Assembly: GCA_018380195.1 (NCBI GenBank) | Contig: JAGZUC010000008.1 | Coordinates: 11,842-75,841, forward strand | Length of the DNA stretch: 64,000 nucleotides | From: Collinsella sp. | GTDB taxonomy: Bacteria; Actinomycetota; Coriobacteriia; Coriobacteriales; Coriobacteriaceae | Direction of reading: 5' to 3' | Shown here: positions 24,006 to 33,567 of the stretch, one piece after another | How the letters are laid out: every line of letters begins with the position of its first letter | Position numbering within the stretch: position 1 is the first letter of the stretch | The notes under the pieces: generated by a model | What the model saw: the letters and a program-made list of their open reading frames with translations, nothing else | What the model was told of the DNA's origin: nothing | The model's database searches: none | Position numbers and translations under genes: made by a program

Positions 24006-27005
24006 ATGAGCGACATCATGAGGCCGATCCCGTTTTCGCAGCTGATGAACTGGATCATCGAGGAGCACAAGACTCAGGGCGCCGTCTTTGGCGTGCGCAA
24101 GATGGTCACGACCAACCAGGAGGGCGCGCTTCCCATTTTTGACGAGCGCATCGAGACTCCGTTTGGCCCGGCCGCCGGTCCCAATACGCAGTTGGCCCAG
24201 AACATCGTGGCATCCTACGTGGCCGGTTCCCGCTTCTTTGAGCTCAAGACCGTTCAGGTTATGGACGGCGAGGAGCTCTCCAAGTGTGTCAACAAGCCCT
24301 GCATTGTGGCGCAGGACGAGTGCTACAACTGCGAGTGGTCGACCGAGCTCGAGGTTCCGCAGGCTTTTGCCGAGTACGTGAAGGCATGGTTTGCCTGCCA
24401 CCTGATCGCTCGCGAGTACGGCCTGGGCAGCCCGGACGGCTTTGTCTTCAACATGTCCGTGGGTTATGACCTGGAGGGCATCAAGAGCCCCAAGGTCGAC
24501 GCCTACATCGAGGGCATGAAGGACGCCAGCGGCTCCGACGTCTGGAACGAGTGCCGCGCATGGGCGCTCGCCAACCTGGACAAGTTTGAGCATGTCGACG
24601 CCGCGTTTGTCGAGTCCATCCCGGCACGCGTCTCCAACTCCATCACCGAGTCTACCCTGCACGGCTGCCCGCCCGCCGAGATCGAGCGCATCGCGACCTA
24701 CCTCATCACCGAGAAGGGCCTCAACACCTACATCAAGTGCAACCCCACGCTGCTGGGCTATGAGTTTGCACGTCAGCGCCTCAACGAGCTGGGCTTTGAC
24801 TACATCGTCTTCGACGATACGCACTTCCGCGAGGACCTGCAGTGGGCCGACGCCGTGCCCATGTTCGAGCGCCTGATTGCCCTGTGCGCCGAGCGCGGCC
24901 TGGAGTTTGGCGTCAAGCTCACCAACACCTTCCCCGTCGACGTGACGAGGAACGAGCTGCCTTCCACCGAGATGTACATGTCCGGCCGTTCGCTGTTCTC
25001 GCTGACCATCGAGGCTGCCCGTCGCATTACCGAGCAGTTTGACGGCAAGCTGCGCATCAGCTACTCCGGCGGTGCCACGGTCTACAACATCCGCGCCCTG
25101 TACGATGCCGGCATTTGGCCCGTCACCCTGGCGACCGACGTGCTCAAGCCCGGTGGCTACGAGCGCTTTAGTCAGATGGCCGGCGAATTTGGCGATCTGG
25201 ACGGCAAGCCGTTCGCGGGCGTCTCTCTCGACGCCGTGACCGCGATCAAGACTGATTCGCTCACCAACCCGCTCTACAAGAAGCCGCTGCGCCCGCTGCC
25301 CGACCGCAAGGTTGCCGGCAAGAGCCCGCTTTCCGACTGCTTTACCACGCCGTGCCGCACGAGCTGCCCCATCCAGCAGGACATTCCCGCCTACCTGGCG
25401 GCTGTTGACGAGGGCCGCTACGAGGACGCACTCAACATTATCATCGAGCGCAACGCCCTGCCGTTCATTACCGGCACCATCTGCCCGCATCCCTGCGGCC
25501 GTGCCTGCGAGCGTGCGTTCTACGAGCCCGAGGGCGCCCAGATCCGCGCCAGCAAGCTCAAGGCCGCCCGCGAGGCCATGACCGCCGTGCTGCCCAAGCT
25601 GCGCGCCCAGGCCATCGCCAACGACGGCGAGCGCAACGTTGCCGTTATCGGCGGCGGCCCGGCCGGTCTGGCGACGGCGTTCTTCCTGACGCGCGCCGGC
25701 GTGCCCGTCACCATCTTTGAGGCCCGCGATTCGCTCGGCGGCGTGGTCCGTCACGTGATTCCTGAGTTCCGCATTGCGAGCGACGATATCTCCCACGATG
25801 CCGAGCTCTGCCTGGCCTTTGGCGCCAAGGTGCAGCTCAATGCTCGCGTGGATTCCATTGACGAGCTCAAGGCCCAGGGCTTTACCGACGTGGTCGTGGC
25901 CACCGGTGCCTGGATGCCCGGCTCTGCGGGCCTGGGCGAGGGTGCCGAGCTTGACGTGCTGGAGTTCCTCGAGGCCGCCAAGAAGGGCGAGAAGCTCGAG
26001 CTGGGCGAGGATGTCGTGGTCATCGGCGCCGGCAACACCGCCATGGACGCGGCTCGCGTGGCCAAGCGCCTGGCTGGTGTGAAGAACGTGCGCCTGGTGT
26101 ATCGCCGCACCAAGAAGCAGATGCCCGCCGACGAGGAAGAGCTCGATTTTGCTCTTGCCGACGGCGTTGAGTTCTGCGAGCTGCTGGCGCCCAAGGCGCT
26201 CAACGGCGCCGTGCTGACCTGCGATGTTATGGAGCTTGGCGAGCCGGATGCAAGCGGCCGTCGCAGCCCCGTCGCCACGGGCGAGACCGTCGAGCTTCCC
26301 GCCACCACGGTGATCTGCGCCGTGGGCGAGGGCATCGATGCCAGCCTGTACGATGCCGCGGGCGTCGAGCACGACCGTCGCGGCCGCCTTGCTGCCACCT
26401 CCACCGGCGTCGAGGGCGTTTGGGCTGCGGGCGACTGCCGCCGCGGTCCCGCCACCGTGGTCGAGGCTATTGCCGACGCCGCCGAGGTCGCCCGTGCCAT
26501 CGCCGGCGTGGACTTTAACAAGTACGCCGACCAGAATGCTCAGGCCGGTCGCGAGGACACCTGCTACGAGCGCAAGGGGTCGCTGTGCCGCGACAAGCGC
26601 AACTGCACCAAGACCCGCTGCCTGGGCTGCGGCTCGGTGTGCGAGGTCTGCTGCGACGTGTGCCCCAACCGCGCCAACGTGGCAATTAAGGTGCCGGGCC
26701 TGGCCAAGCATCAGGTCGTCCATGTCGACGGCATGTGCAACGAGTGCGGCAACTGCGCTGTGTTCTGCCCCTACCAGGAGGGTCGTCCCTACAAGGACAA
26801 GCTCACCCTGTTCTGGAGCGAGCAGGACATGGAGAACTCCGAGAACGAGGGCTTCCTGGCCGTGGGCGAGGACCACTTTAAGGTCCGCGTCGCCGGCACG
26901 GTCCGCACCGTCTCGGTCGATGCCGTCAACACCGGCCTTCCCGAGGCCGTCCGCCTGACCATCAAGGCCGTGCGTGACAACTATTCGTACCTTCTTAAGA
27001 AATAG
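24006..27005 (+). CDS. ygfK: YgfK-type iron-sulfur flavoprotein oxidoreductase
   Basis: 999 aa from ATG 24006 (GAGAGGAAC upstream). Residues 1-450 resemble a dihydroorotate-dehydrogenase-like barrel (LHGCPPAEIERIATYL, YSGGATVYNIRALYDAG). Then a GltD-like module: a Cys cluster (TPCRTSCPIQQ, ICPHPCGRACE), FAD site GGGPAGLATA (about 546) and NAD(P) site GAGNTAMDAARVAKRL (about 673). The C terminus has ferredoxin cysteines (CLGCGSVCEVCCDVCP, CNECGNCAVFCP). Annotated as a putative selenate reductase subunit, it is best known as part of purine degradation clusters, where it probably reduces a purine intermediate such as urate. Confidence 0.92.
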   Translation: MSDIMRPIPFSQLMNWIIEEHKTQGAVFGVRKMVTTNQEGALPIFDERIETPFGPAAGPNTQLAQNIVASYVAGSRFFELKTVQVMDGEELSKCVNKPCIVAQDECYNCEWSTELEVPQAFAEYVKAWFACHLIAREYGLGSPDGFVFNMSVGYDLEGIKSPKVDAYIEGMKDASGSDVWNECRAWALANLDKFEHVDAAFVESIPARVSNSITESTLHGCPPAEIERIATYLITEKGLNTYIKCNPTLLGYEFARQRLNELGFDYIVFDDTHFREDLQWADAVPMFERLIALCAERGLEFGVKLTNTFPVDVTRNELPSTEMYMSGRSLFSLTIEAARRITEQFDGKLRISYSGGATVYNIRALYDAGIWPVTLATDVLKPGGYERFSQMAGEFGDLDGKPFAGVSLDAVTAIKTDSLTNPLYKKPLRPLPDRKVAGKSPLSDCFTTPCRTSCPIQQDIPAYLAAVDEGRYEDALNIIIERNALPFITGTICPHPCGRACERAFYEPEGAQIRASKLKAAREAMTAVLPKLRAQAIANDGERNVAVIGGGPAGLATAFFLTRAGVPVTIFEARDSLGGVVRHVIPEFRIASDDISHDAELCLAFGAKVQLNARVDSIDELKAQGFTDVVVATGAWMPGSAGLGEGAELDVLEFLEAAKKGEKLELGEDVVVIGAGNTAMDAARVAKRLAGVKNVRLVYRRTKKQMPADEEELDFALADGVEFCELLAPKALNGAVLTCDVMELGEPDASGRRSPVATGETVELPATTVICAVGEGIDASLYDAAGVEHDRRGRLAATSTGVEGVWAAGDCRRGPATVVEAIADAAEVARAIAGVDFNKYADQNAQAGREDTCYERKGSLCRDKRNCTKTRCLGCGSVCEVCCDVCPNRANVAIKVPGLAKHQVVHVDGMCNECGNCAVFCPYQEGRPYKDKLTLFWSEQDMENSENEGFLAVGEDHFKVRVAGTVRTVSVDAVNTGLPEAVRLTIKAVRDNYSYLLKK

Positions 27006-27016
27006 GCGAGTCTCTT

Positions 27017-27496
27017 ATGGCCAAATCCATTCAACATAACGTGGCCTACGTTGCCTGCGGAAGCGGTTGCGCCTCCGCAGGCGGCGACGCCCGCTGCAGC
27101 GAAGGCTGCATTGGCTGTGGCGCCTGCGTCACGGCCTGTCCCCACGGTGCCATTACGCTGGTCGATGGCATCGCCCGCGTGGACCGCTCCAAGTGCACGG
27201 GCTGTGGCCTGTGCGGCATGGCGTGCCCGCAGCGCGTGATTGCCTTCGTCCCCGGCTACCAGAACATTCTGGTGCGCTGCAACAACACCGATAAGGGTGC
27301 CATTGCGCGCAAGGTCTGCGACACGAGCTGCATCGCTTGCGGTATGTGCGCCAAAAAGTGCCCTGCCGGCGCTATCCGCATCGAGGACAACTGCGCCCAT
27401 ATCGACGGCGTGGACTGCCTGTCGTGCGGCATGTGCGCCGTCGTCTGCCCCCACGGCGCCATCCACGACCGCACCGGCATCGCCGCCGGCGTGTAG
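27017..27496 (+). CDS. Four-cluster [4Fe-4S] ferredoxin (RnfB/YgfS-like)
   Basis: 159 aa with four CxxCxxCxxxCP motifs: CIGCGACVTACP, CTGCGLCGMACP, CIACGMCAKKCP and CLSCGMCAVVCP. The N terminus has further cysteines but no membrane segment, so it resembles only the soluble C-terminal half of RnfB. Twelve bp after ygfK and 12 bp before xdh; it very probably passes electrons between the molybdenum hydroxylase and YgfK. Confidence 0.88.
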   Translation: MAKSIQHNVAYVACGSGCASAGGDARCSEGCIGCGACVTACPHGAITLVDGIARVDRSKCTGCGLCGMACPQRVIAFVPGYQNILVRCNNTDKGAIARKVCDTSCIACGMCAKKCPAGAIRIEDNCAHIDGVDCLSCGMCAVVCPHGAIHDRTGIAAGV

Positions 27497-27508
27497 AAGG
27501 GAATCACC

Positions 27509-30286
27509 ATGGCACAGGAATTCACTTTTACCGTTAACGGCGTCGAGCGCACGACGACCCAAAACAAACCGCTGCTGCGCTACCTGCGCGACGACCTGCA
27601 CATTCACTCCGCCAAGGACGGCTGCTCCGAGGGCGCCTGCGGTACCTGCACCATTCATGTGGACGGTGCGGCCGTCAAGGCGTGCGTGCTGACCACCGCT
27701 CTTGCCGCCGGCCGTAACATCGTGACCGTCGAGGGCCTGCCCCAGGACGTGCGCGAGGCCTTTGTGTACGCCTTTGGCGCCGTGGGCGCCGTGCAGTGCG
27801 GTTTTTGCATTCCCGGCATGGTCATGGCGGGCGTAGCGCTCATCGCCGAGGATCCCGAGCCCACCGAGGAGCAGATTAAGTACGCCATTCGCGGTAACGT
27901 CTGCCGCTGCACCGGCTACAAAAAGATTATCGAGGGCATCTCGCTGGCCGCTGCGGTGCTCCGCGGCGAAAAGCAGATCGATGAGGACCTGGAGCGCGGC
28001 GATGACTACGGCGTGGGCAAGCGCGCCTTCCGTATCGACGTGCGCAAGAAGGTGCTCGGCGAGGGCAAGTATCCCGACGACATCGACGAGCTCGATCAGC
28101 CGGGCCTGACCTATGCCAGCGCCGTGCGCTCCAAGTATCCGCGCGCCCGTGTGCTCTCCATCGACACTTCCAAGGCCGAGGCCCTGCCCGGTGTGGTGGG
28201 CATCCTGCGCGCCGAGGACGTGCCGGTCAACCAGGTCGGCCACCTTATCCAGGACTGGGACGTCATGATCGCGGCGGGCGATATCACCCGCTGCGTGGGC
28301 GATGCCATCGTGCTGGTGGTCGCCGAGGACGAAGCGACGCTCGAGAAGGCCAAGAAGCTCGTAAAGATCGATTACGAGCCGCTGGAGCCCGTGCGCAACA
28401 TTGTCGAGGCCAGGGCTGCCGACGCCCCGCGCCTGCATGACAGCTTCTTTGCCTTTGGCAACACGGTGGAGCTCAAGGACAACGTGTGCCAGAGCCGCCA
28501 TGTGACGCGCGGCGACGCCGCCAAGGCGCTGGCCGAGAGCGCGTTTACCGTGACGCAGCGCTTTACCACGCCCTTTACCGAGCATGCCTTCTTGGAGCCC
28601 GAGTGCGCCGTTGCCTTCCCGTACAAGAACGGCGTCAAGGTGCAGTCGACCGACCAGGGTGCCTACGACACGCGCAAAGAGTGTGCCCACATGTTTGGCT
28701 GGGACAACGAGCCCGAGCGCGTGGTCGTCGAGACCATGCTCGTGGGCGGCGGCTTTGGCGGCAAGGAGGACGTGTCCATCCAGCATCTGGCCGCGCTCGC
28801 CGCATATAAGTTCCAGCGTCCTGTGAAGTGCAAGCTCACGCGTGCCGAGTCGCTCGCTTTCCATCCCAAGCGCCATGCCATGGACGGTACCTTTACGCTG
28901 GGCTGCGACGCCGAGGGCAACTTTACCGGTCTGGACTGCGAGATCAACTTTGACACCGGCGCCTACGCGTCGCTGTGCGGCCCGGTGCTCGAGCGCGCCT
29001 GCACGCATGCCGTCGGCCCCTACAAGTACCAGAACACCGACATTCGCGGTTTTGGCTACTACACCAACAACCCGCCCGCCGGCGCGTACCGCGGCTTTGG
29101 CGTTTGCCAGTCCGAGTTTGCGCTCGAGAGCCTGATCGACTTGCTGGCAGAGAAGGTCGGCCTGGACCCGTGGGAGATTCGTTACCGTAATGCCATCGAG
29201 CCGGGCGAGGTTCTGCCCAACGGCCAGATCGCCGACTGCTCCACGGCGCTTAAGGAGACGCTGCTCGAGGTCAAGGATGCCTACTACGCGCATCCCGGAC
29301 ACGCCGGTATCGCCTGCGCCATGAAGAACGCCGGCGTGGGCGTGGGCCTGCCCGATGCCGGCCGCTGCAAGATCCGCATCGAGGATGGCCGCGCCGTGGT
29401 CTACGCCGCCACGTCCGACATCGGCCAGGGCTGTAACACCGTCTTTTTGCAAGACGTTGCCGAGGCCTGCGGTCTGCCGCTGAGCTGCATCGCCAACGGC
29501 GAGTGTTCCACCGAGAACGCTCCCGACTCCGGCACCACGTCTGGCTCGCGTCAGACGGTCGTGACCGGCGAGGCCGTACGCGGTGCCGCCTTCCTGCTGC
29601 GCGATGCCATGGTTGGCATCGAGGCCGGCAAGCCCGCACCCGATGCTCCCGTGAGCGCGCATGGTGACGGTGTCAAGATTGAGTACGACGACGGTCGCGC
29701 ATATCAGCTGCGCGCGCAGGAACTCGTCGCCGGCCAGGGCATGCATCCCCAGGATCCCGCGACCGCCATCAAGGCGCTCGAGGGATGCGAGTTTGGCTAC
29801 GTGTACCTGGAGCCGACCGACAAGCTGGGCGCCGACGTGCCCAACCCCAAGAGCCACATCTGCTACGGCTTTGCCACGCATGTGGTCATTTTGGACGATG
29901 ACGGCCGCGTGAGCGAGGTCTATGCCGCGCACGATTCCGGCAAGGTGGTCAACCCCATCTCCATTCAGGGTCAGATCGAAGGCGGCGTGCTCATGGGTAT
30001 GGGCTATGCGCTTACCGAGGACTGGCCGCTCAAGGACTGCGTACCCCAGGCCAGGTACGGCACGCTCGGGCTGTTCCGTGCGCCCGAGATTCCGGATATC
30101 CATGCCATCTACGTGGAAAAGGACGAGCTGCTGCCCGTGGCATACGGCGGCAAGGGCATCGGCGAGATTGCCACGATCCCCACGGCGCCCGCCGTACAGA
30201 ACGCCTACCGCGCGTTCGACGGCAAGCTGCGTCCGGATCTGCCCATGGTGGATACCCCGTACAGCCGCGCCCGTCACCGTGGGTAG
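27509..30286 (+). CDS. xdh: Selenium-dependent xanthine dehydrogenase-type molybdenum hydroxylase (fused FeS and Mo domains)
   Basis: 925 aa. N-terminal plant-type [2Fe-2S] domain (C39 onward, CSEGACGTC), second [2Fe-2S] domain with CGFC and NVCRCTGYKK, directly fused to a molybdopterin-binding hydroxylase (VGGGFGGKED, GAYRGFGVCQSEFALE, IGQGCNTVFLQDVAE, GKGIGEIATIPTAPAVQNA). There is no FAD subunit, as in the XdhD/YgfN group, so electrons must leave through the ferredoxin. Oxidises a purine such as xanthine or hypoxanthine at an active site whose labile selenium is delivered by YqeB/YqeC-type factors, all present in this window. Confidence 0.93.
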   Translation: MAQEFTFTVNGVERTTTQNKPLLRYLRDDLHIHSAKDGCSEGACGTCTIHVDGAAVKACVLTTALAAGRNIVTVEGLPQDVREAFVYAFGAVGAVQCGFCIPGMVMAGVALIAEDPEPTEEQIKYAIRGNVCRCTGYKKIIEGISLAAAVLRGEKQIDEDLERGDDYGVGKRAFRIDVRKKVLGEGKYPDDIDELDQPGLTYASAVRSKYPRARVLSIDTSKAEALPGVVGILRAEDVPVNQVGHLIQDWDVMIAAGDITRCVGDAIVLVVAEDEATLEKAKKLVKIDYEPLEPVRNIVEARAADAPRLHDSFFAFGNTVELKDNVCQSRHVTRGDAAKALAESAFTVTQRFTTPFTEHAFLEPECAVAFPYKNGVKVQSTDQGAYDTRKECAHMFGWDNEPERVVVETMLVGGGFGGKEDVSIQHLAALAAYKFQRPVKCKLTRAESLAFHPKRHAMDGTFTLGCDAEGNFTGLDCEINFDTGAYASLCGPVLERACTHAVGPYKYQNTDIRGFGYYTNNPPAGAYRGFGVCQSEFALESLIDLLAEKVGLDPWEIRYRNAIEPGEVLPNGQIADCSTALKETLLEVKDAYYAHPGHAGIACAMKNAGVGVGLPDAGRCKIRIEDGRAVVYAATSDIGQGCNTVFLQDVAEACGLPLSCIANGECSTENAPDSGTTSGSRQTVVTGEAVRGAAFLLRDAMVGIEAGKPAPDAPVSAHGDGVKIEYDDGRAYQLRAQELVAGQGMHPQDPATAIKALEGCEFGYVYLEPTDKLGADVPNPKSHICYGFATHVVILDDDGRVSEVYAAHDSGKVVNPISIQGQIEGGVLMGMGYALTEDWPLKDCVPQARYGTLGLFRAPEIPDIHAIYVEKDELLPVAYGGKGIGEIATIPTAPAVQNAYRAFDGKLRPDLPMVDTPYSRARHRG

Positions 30287-30349
30287 GGCGCAGACGGCAT
30301 TGCTGATGGGCTGTTCGCGCACAACACCAACTGTATATGCTGCACCTTT

Positions 30350-30381
30350 GGCCCCGGCTCCATCGCGAGCCGGGGCCTTTT
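30350..30381 (+). terminator. Rho-independent terminator after xdh
   Basis: 11-bp GC stem GGCCCCGGCTC (30350-30360) with GAGCCGGGGCC (30367-30377), then TTTTGTTT. Closes the permease-ssnA-ygfK-ferredoxin-xdh run. The rest of 30382-30551 has no gene. Confidence 0.93.
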
Positions 30382-30551
30382 GTTTGGAGCGGAAACTGTG
30401 TTCCGGATTCAAGCCTCAGAATGGGATGAACGGATGGCATGTTTGGCGGAAACTACGGCCCAGTTTTTGGCTCCAGAACGGGATGTATTTTCCGGAACGG
30501 TCCACGTGCGGTGGTGTACCGCCCCTTTCGTGTGCGCCGCTTGTCGAATTA

Positions 30552-30601
30552 CGTTATAGCTAGCTATATTATAGGAAGGTATAATATAGCTAGCTATAAC
30601 G
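30552..30601. repeat. 22-bp perfect inverted repeat carrying duplicated TATAGCTAGCTATA
   Basis: Arms 30552-30573 and 30580-30601 are exact reverse complements around GGAAGG. Each arm contains the 14-bp palindrome TATAGCTAGCTATA (30555-30568 and 30585-30598), 30 bp apart, three helical turns. Very AT-rich for this genome and only 18 bp before an ATPase start, so it may be a double operator overlapping the promoter (TATAAT at 30580-30585), or a hairpin target of the gene product. Confidence 0.8.
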
Positions 30602-30619
30602 CAAAGGAAGGATGGCCCT

Positions 30620-32011
30620 ATGTTTATCGGAAGAACAGTGGAAATGTCCGAGCTCAATCGACTGTATGGCACGGGCTCCTTTGAGATGCCTGTGATTTAC
30701 GGCCGCCGTCGCGTGGGCAAAACGCGCCTTATCACAGAGTTTATCCAAGGCAAGAAGGCTATTTACTTTCAAGCTCGTCGTACCAATGCAGAGGCAAACC
30801 TGCATGGCTTTAGCCAGGCGATACTTGCGGGCTCCGTTGGTGTTGCTGGCGTGTCGTTTCGTAGTTTTGACGAGGCGTTCGATGCGTTGGCTACCATGGC
30901 TCGCACGGAACGTTTGATTGTCGTGATCGACGAGTATCCTTATCTCGCCCAATCGAATCCCGAGATCAGCTCGTTGCTGCAAGACAAGATCGATCACTTG
31001 TACAAAGAGACCAAGCTTATGCTTATCCTGTGCGGGTCGTCGCTTTCGTTTATGGAAGAGCAGGTGTTGGGCTACGAGAGCCCACTATACGGTAGGCGTA
31101 CGGCCCAGTTTAAGATCATGCCGCTCGATTTTACGACGACCCTCGGGTTGTGGCAGAGCATGGGTCGCGAAGACGCTGCAGTTTGCTATGGCATGACAGG
31201 TGGCATTCCTGCATATATCGAGAAAGTCGATCCTGCCGCACCGCTCAAGGACAACATCAAACGTCTTTTTCTAACTCCTACGGGCTATCTCTTTGAGGAG
31301 CCGAGTAACCTGCTATTGCAGGAGTGCCGCAATCCCGAGCAATATGATGCGATCGTGCAAGCAATTGCCCAGGGGCGCTCGAAGATCTCGGAGATTGCGA
31401 GCTCTACGGGAATCCCTGCGAGCAACGTAAAGAGCTATGTGGATAAGCTGGCGTCGCTTGGGATTGTCGAGCGCGAGCTGCCCCTAAACGAGACGAGCAA
31501 TAAGCGAGCCGTGTATCTGCTGAGCGATCAGATGTTTAGGTTCTGGTACAAGTTTGTTCCGCAGAACATCGGGCTGATTCAAAACGATATGGCCGAGATG
31601 GCGTATGAGCGCATTGAGCCGCACGTATCGGATTACATGGGTACGGTCTTTGAGCTTATATGCAGACAATACGTGTACGAACTCGCGCGGGCGGGCCAGC
31701 TTGATGTGGTTCCGGCAAGCGTTGGGCGCTGGTGGGGGACGGATAATCGCACGCATACGCAGGAAGAAATCGACTTGATTGTTGACGATGGCGAGGGCAC
31801 TGCGCTGTTTGCGGAATGCAAATGGCGCAATGAACCGGTGGGCGAAGACGTGCTGCAAAAGCTCGTGCATCGAAGCGAGCTCTTTAGGCGGCAGCACAAA
31901 AGCTATGCGATCTTCTCGAAGCGAGGCTTTACGCAAGGATGTCAGGAAGCTGCGGCGAGCAGGGGAGATGCCAAGCTGATTTCGTTTGCCGAGATGTGCG
32001 AGCGGAGATAA
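30620..32011 (+). CDS. AAA ATPase with C-terminal DUF234 nuclease-like domain
   Basis: 463 aa. Walker A YGRRRVGKTR (about residues 27-36), Walker B LIVVIDEYPYL, sensor LCGSSLSFMEE, a winged-helix stretch (KISEIASSTGIPASNVKSYVDKLASLGIV), then a C-terminal PD-(D/E)xK-like core with D385 and E399-C-K401 (EIDLIVDDG, ALFAECKW). This is the archaeal-type ATPase/DUF234 architecture; the family is scattered by horizontal transfer and its biological role is unknown, with DNA binding or cleavage suggested by the fold. AAAGGAAGG precedes the ATG. Confidence 0.87.
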   Translation: MFIGRTVEMSELNRLYGTGSFEMPVIYGRRRVGKTRLITEFIQGKKAIYFQARRTNAEANLHGFSQAILAGSVGVAGVSFRSFDEAFDALATMARTERLIVVIDEYPYLAQSNPEISSLLQDKIDHLYKETKLMLILCGSSLSFMEEQVLGYESPLYGRRTAQFKIMPLDFTTTLGLWQSMGREDAAVCYGMTGGIPAYIEKVDPAAPLKDNIKRLFLTPTGYLFEEPSNLLLQECRNPEQYDAIVQAIAQGRSKISEIASSTGIPASNVKSYVDKLASLGIVERELPLNETSNKRAVYLLSDQMFRFWYKFVPQNIGLIQNDMAEMAYERIEPHVSDYMGTVFELICRQYVYELARAGQLDVVPASVGRWWGTDNRTHTQEEIDLIVDDGEGTALFAECKWRNEPVGEDVLQKLVHRSELFRRQHKSYAIFSKRGFTQGCQEAAASRGDAKLISFAEMCERR

Positions 32012-32059
32012 CCAAGCACGCTCTGATGTGATGCTCGGAATGGGTCGCGCTAAGGATGC

Positions 32060-32174
32060 CAAGCGTAAAACCTTCAATGAAAATGGCGTAAAAACTACAT
32101 CTGTCATGGCGTAAAAACTACATTAAAAGTAGCGTAAAATCAGCATTGAGAATGGCGTAATTTCGCATATCGCG
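32060..32174 (+). repeat. Five 23-bp direct repeats (iteron-like array)
   Basis: Units start at 32060, 32083, 32106, 32129 and 32152, an exact 23-bp period, with invariant GCGTAA in the same place and consensus ATGGCGTAAAAACTACAT. Units 2 and 3 share 18 identical leading bases; the outer ones are more diverged. The array lies between the two ATPase genes and ends 22 bp before the second start. Such phased repeats usually bind several copies of one protein. Confidence 0.88.
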
Positions 32175-32196
32175 TGATAGAGAGGGACGGCCGTCT

Positions 32197-33492
32197 ATGG
32201 ATGCACCAAAGAGATTGACCCAAAAGGGATATAGGCCCCGGCTCATAGAGGAGCGCCTCGACACCCTTGTGCGGGCGTTTGGCTGTGTGGAGATCAACGG
32301 CCCCAAATGGTGCGGCAAGACCTGGACGGCGCTCTCTCGCTCGGCGAGCGTCTCCAGGCTCGATGAGCCTGCGCAGCGTGCGGCGGCAGAGGTCGACCCA
32401 AGCCTGGCGCTCATCGGCGATGCGCCACACCTGGTCGATGAATGGCAGGAGGTGCCCGAGGTTTGGGATGCCGCCCGGCGTTTCGTGGACGCGAGCGGCA
32501 ACGAACGGGGGACACTTTTGCTCACGGGCTCGACCGCGCTCAAAAGCGAGGAGCGCAGCCATGTTCGTCATTCCGGCACGGGTAGGATCGCCCGTCTGTC
32601 AATGCGCCCCATGGCCCTGTGTGAGTCGGGCGACGGCGAGCCGCTCGTGTCACTGGCAAGTCTCTTTAAGGGCGAGGATTTTGCCCCTCAGCGTCGCGAG
32701 AGCACGGTGGATGACGTCGCCCGCTGGTGCTGCAGGGGCGGTTGGCCTGCAAATCTTGGGCTTTCGGAAGATCTTGCGCGAGAGACGGCAAGCCAGTACG
32801 TGCACTCGGTGCTCGACGTCAACGTGCTGGACGAGGGCATGTCGCCCGAGCTTGCACACGGCCTTTTGCGAGCTCTTGCCATGAACGAGAGCCAGGCTGT
32901 CACGTACAAGACGCTCGTAAAGGACGCCTCGTACGGTGAGGCGGGCCCCGACGAGAGGACCATTGCTGCGTACTTGGACCTCTTCAACAGGCTCAAGCTG
33001 ACCGAGGACCTGTGCGGATGGGAGCCGCCCATGCGCTCGAAGGCCCGCGTTCGCGTGCGCCCCAAGCGCTACTTCTGTGACCCGTCACTTGCGGCGGCGT
33101 TGCTGGGGGCTACCCCTGAGCGGCTGCTTGGCGATATGCAAACGCTGGGGATGCTCTTTGAGAATCTCGTCCTGCGCGACGTGCGCGTGTTCCTTTCCAC
33201 CTACGGCGGTGTCGACAACAGTGTCCATTATTTCCGAGATGAGAAGGGCCTTGAGGTCGATCTGATCGTTGAGCACGACGGGCGCTGGGGAGCCATCGAG
33301 GTCAAGCTGAGTGATGCGAAAGCAGACGATGGAGCGAGAAATCTCAAGGCGCTGGAGAGGAAAGTGCTCTCCAATCCTGCCGCCCAGAATGCCGCGCCGG
33401 CGTTTTTGGCGGTCGTGGTTGGAAAGGGGAGCATTGCCTACACACGCGACGACGGCGTGGCGGTGATTCCCATGGCGGCACTTGGGGCGTAG
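32197..33492 (+). CDS. AAA ATPase with DUF4143 domain
   Basis: 431 aa. Walker A GPKWCGKTW (35-43), Walker B HLVDEWQEVPEVW, LLLTGSTALK sensor region, then a DUF4143 domain from about residue 185 with the terminal nuclease-like strands LENLVLRD, HYFRDEKGLEVDLIVEHD and GAIEVKLS (D-x13-ExK type). It is a different family from the ATPase just upstream. Function of AAA/DUF4143 proteins is unknown; they are abundant in gut anaerobes and mobile regions. Its start follows the 23-bp repeat array, likely its control site. Confidence 0.87.
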   Translation: MDAPKRLTQKGYRPRLIEERLDTLVRAFGCVEINGPKWCGKTWTALSRSASVSRLDEPAQRAAAEVDPSLALIGDAPHLVDEWQEVPEVWDAARRFVDASGNERGTLLLTGSTALKSEERSHVRHSGTGRIARLSMRPMALCESGDGEPLVSLASLFKGEDFAPQRRESTVDDVARWCCRGGWPANLGLSEDLARETASQYVHSVLDVNVLDEGMSPELAHGLLRALAMNESQAVTYKTLVKDASYGEAGPDERTIAAYLDLFNRLKLTEDLCGWEPPMRSKARVRVRPKRYFCDPSLAAALLGATPERLLGDMQTLGMLFENLVLRDVRVFLSTYGGVDNSVHYFRDEKGLEVDLIVEHDGRWGAIEVKLSDAKADDGARNLKALERKVLSNPAAQNAAPAFLAVVVGKGSIAYTRDDGVAVIPMAALGA

Positions 33493-33518
33493 TGGTTTTG
33501 CGGGCGTGCCGTGCTTCC

Positions 33519-33542
33519 TTTACCGAAAATCCATTTGGTAAA
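33519..33542. repeat. TTTACC/GGTAAA palindrome after the DUF4143 gene
   Basis: TTTACC (33519-33524) and GGTAAA (33537-33542) enclose an inner AAAT/ATTT pairing. It lies 26 bp after the ATPase stop and contributes the -35 of the promoter described next. Confidence 0.55.
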
Positions 33543-33563
33543 CCAGATGCTCGCGGATAGAAT
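33535..33563 (+). promoter_or_regulatory. Promoter for a small RNA unit
   Basis: TTGGTA (33535-33540), 17-bp spacer, TAGAAT (33558-33563). Transcription would start near 33570, right at the first stem of the structured RNA. Confidence 0.5.
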
Positions 33564-33567
33564 AAAG

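Noticed and set aside
32060..32174. CRISPR array
   Set aside because: Repeats are contiguous 23-bp units without spacers and there are no cas genes.
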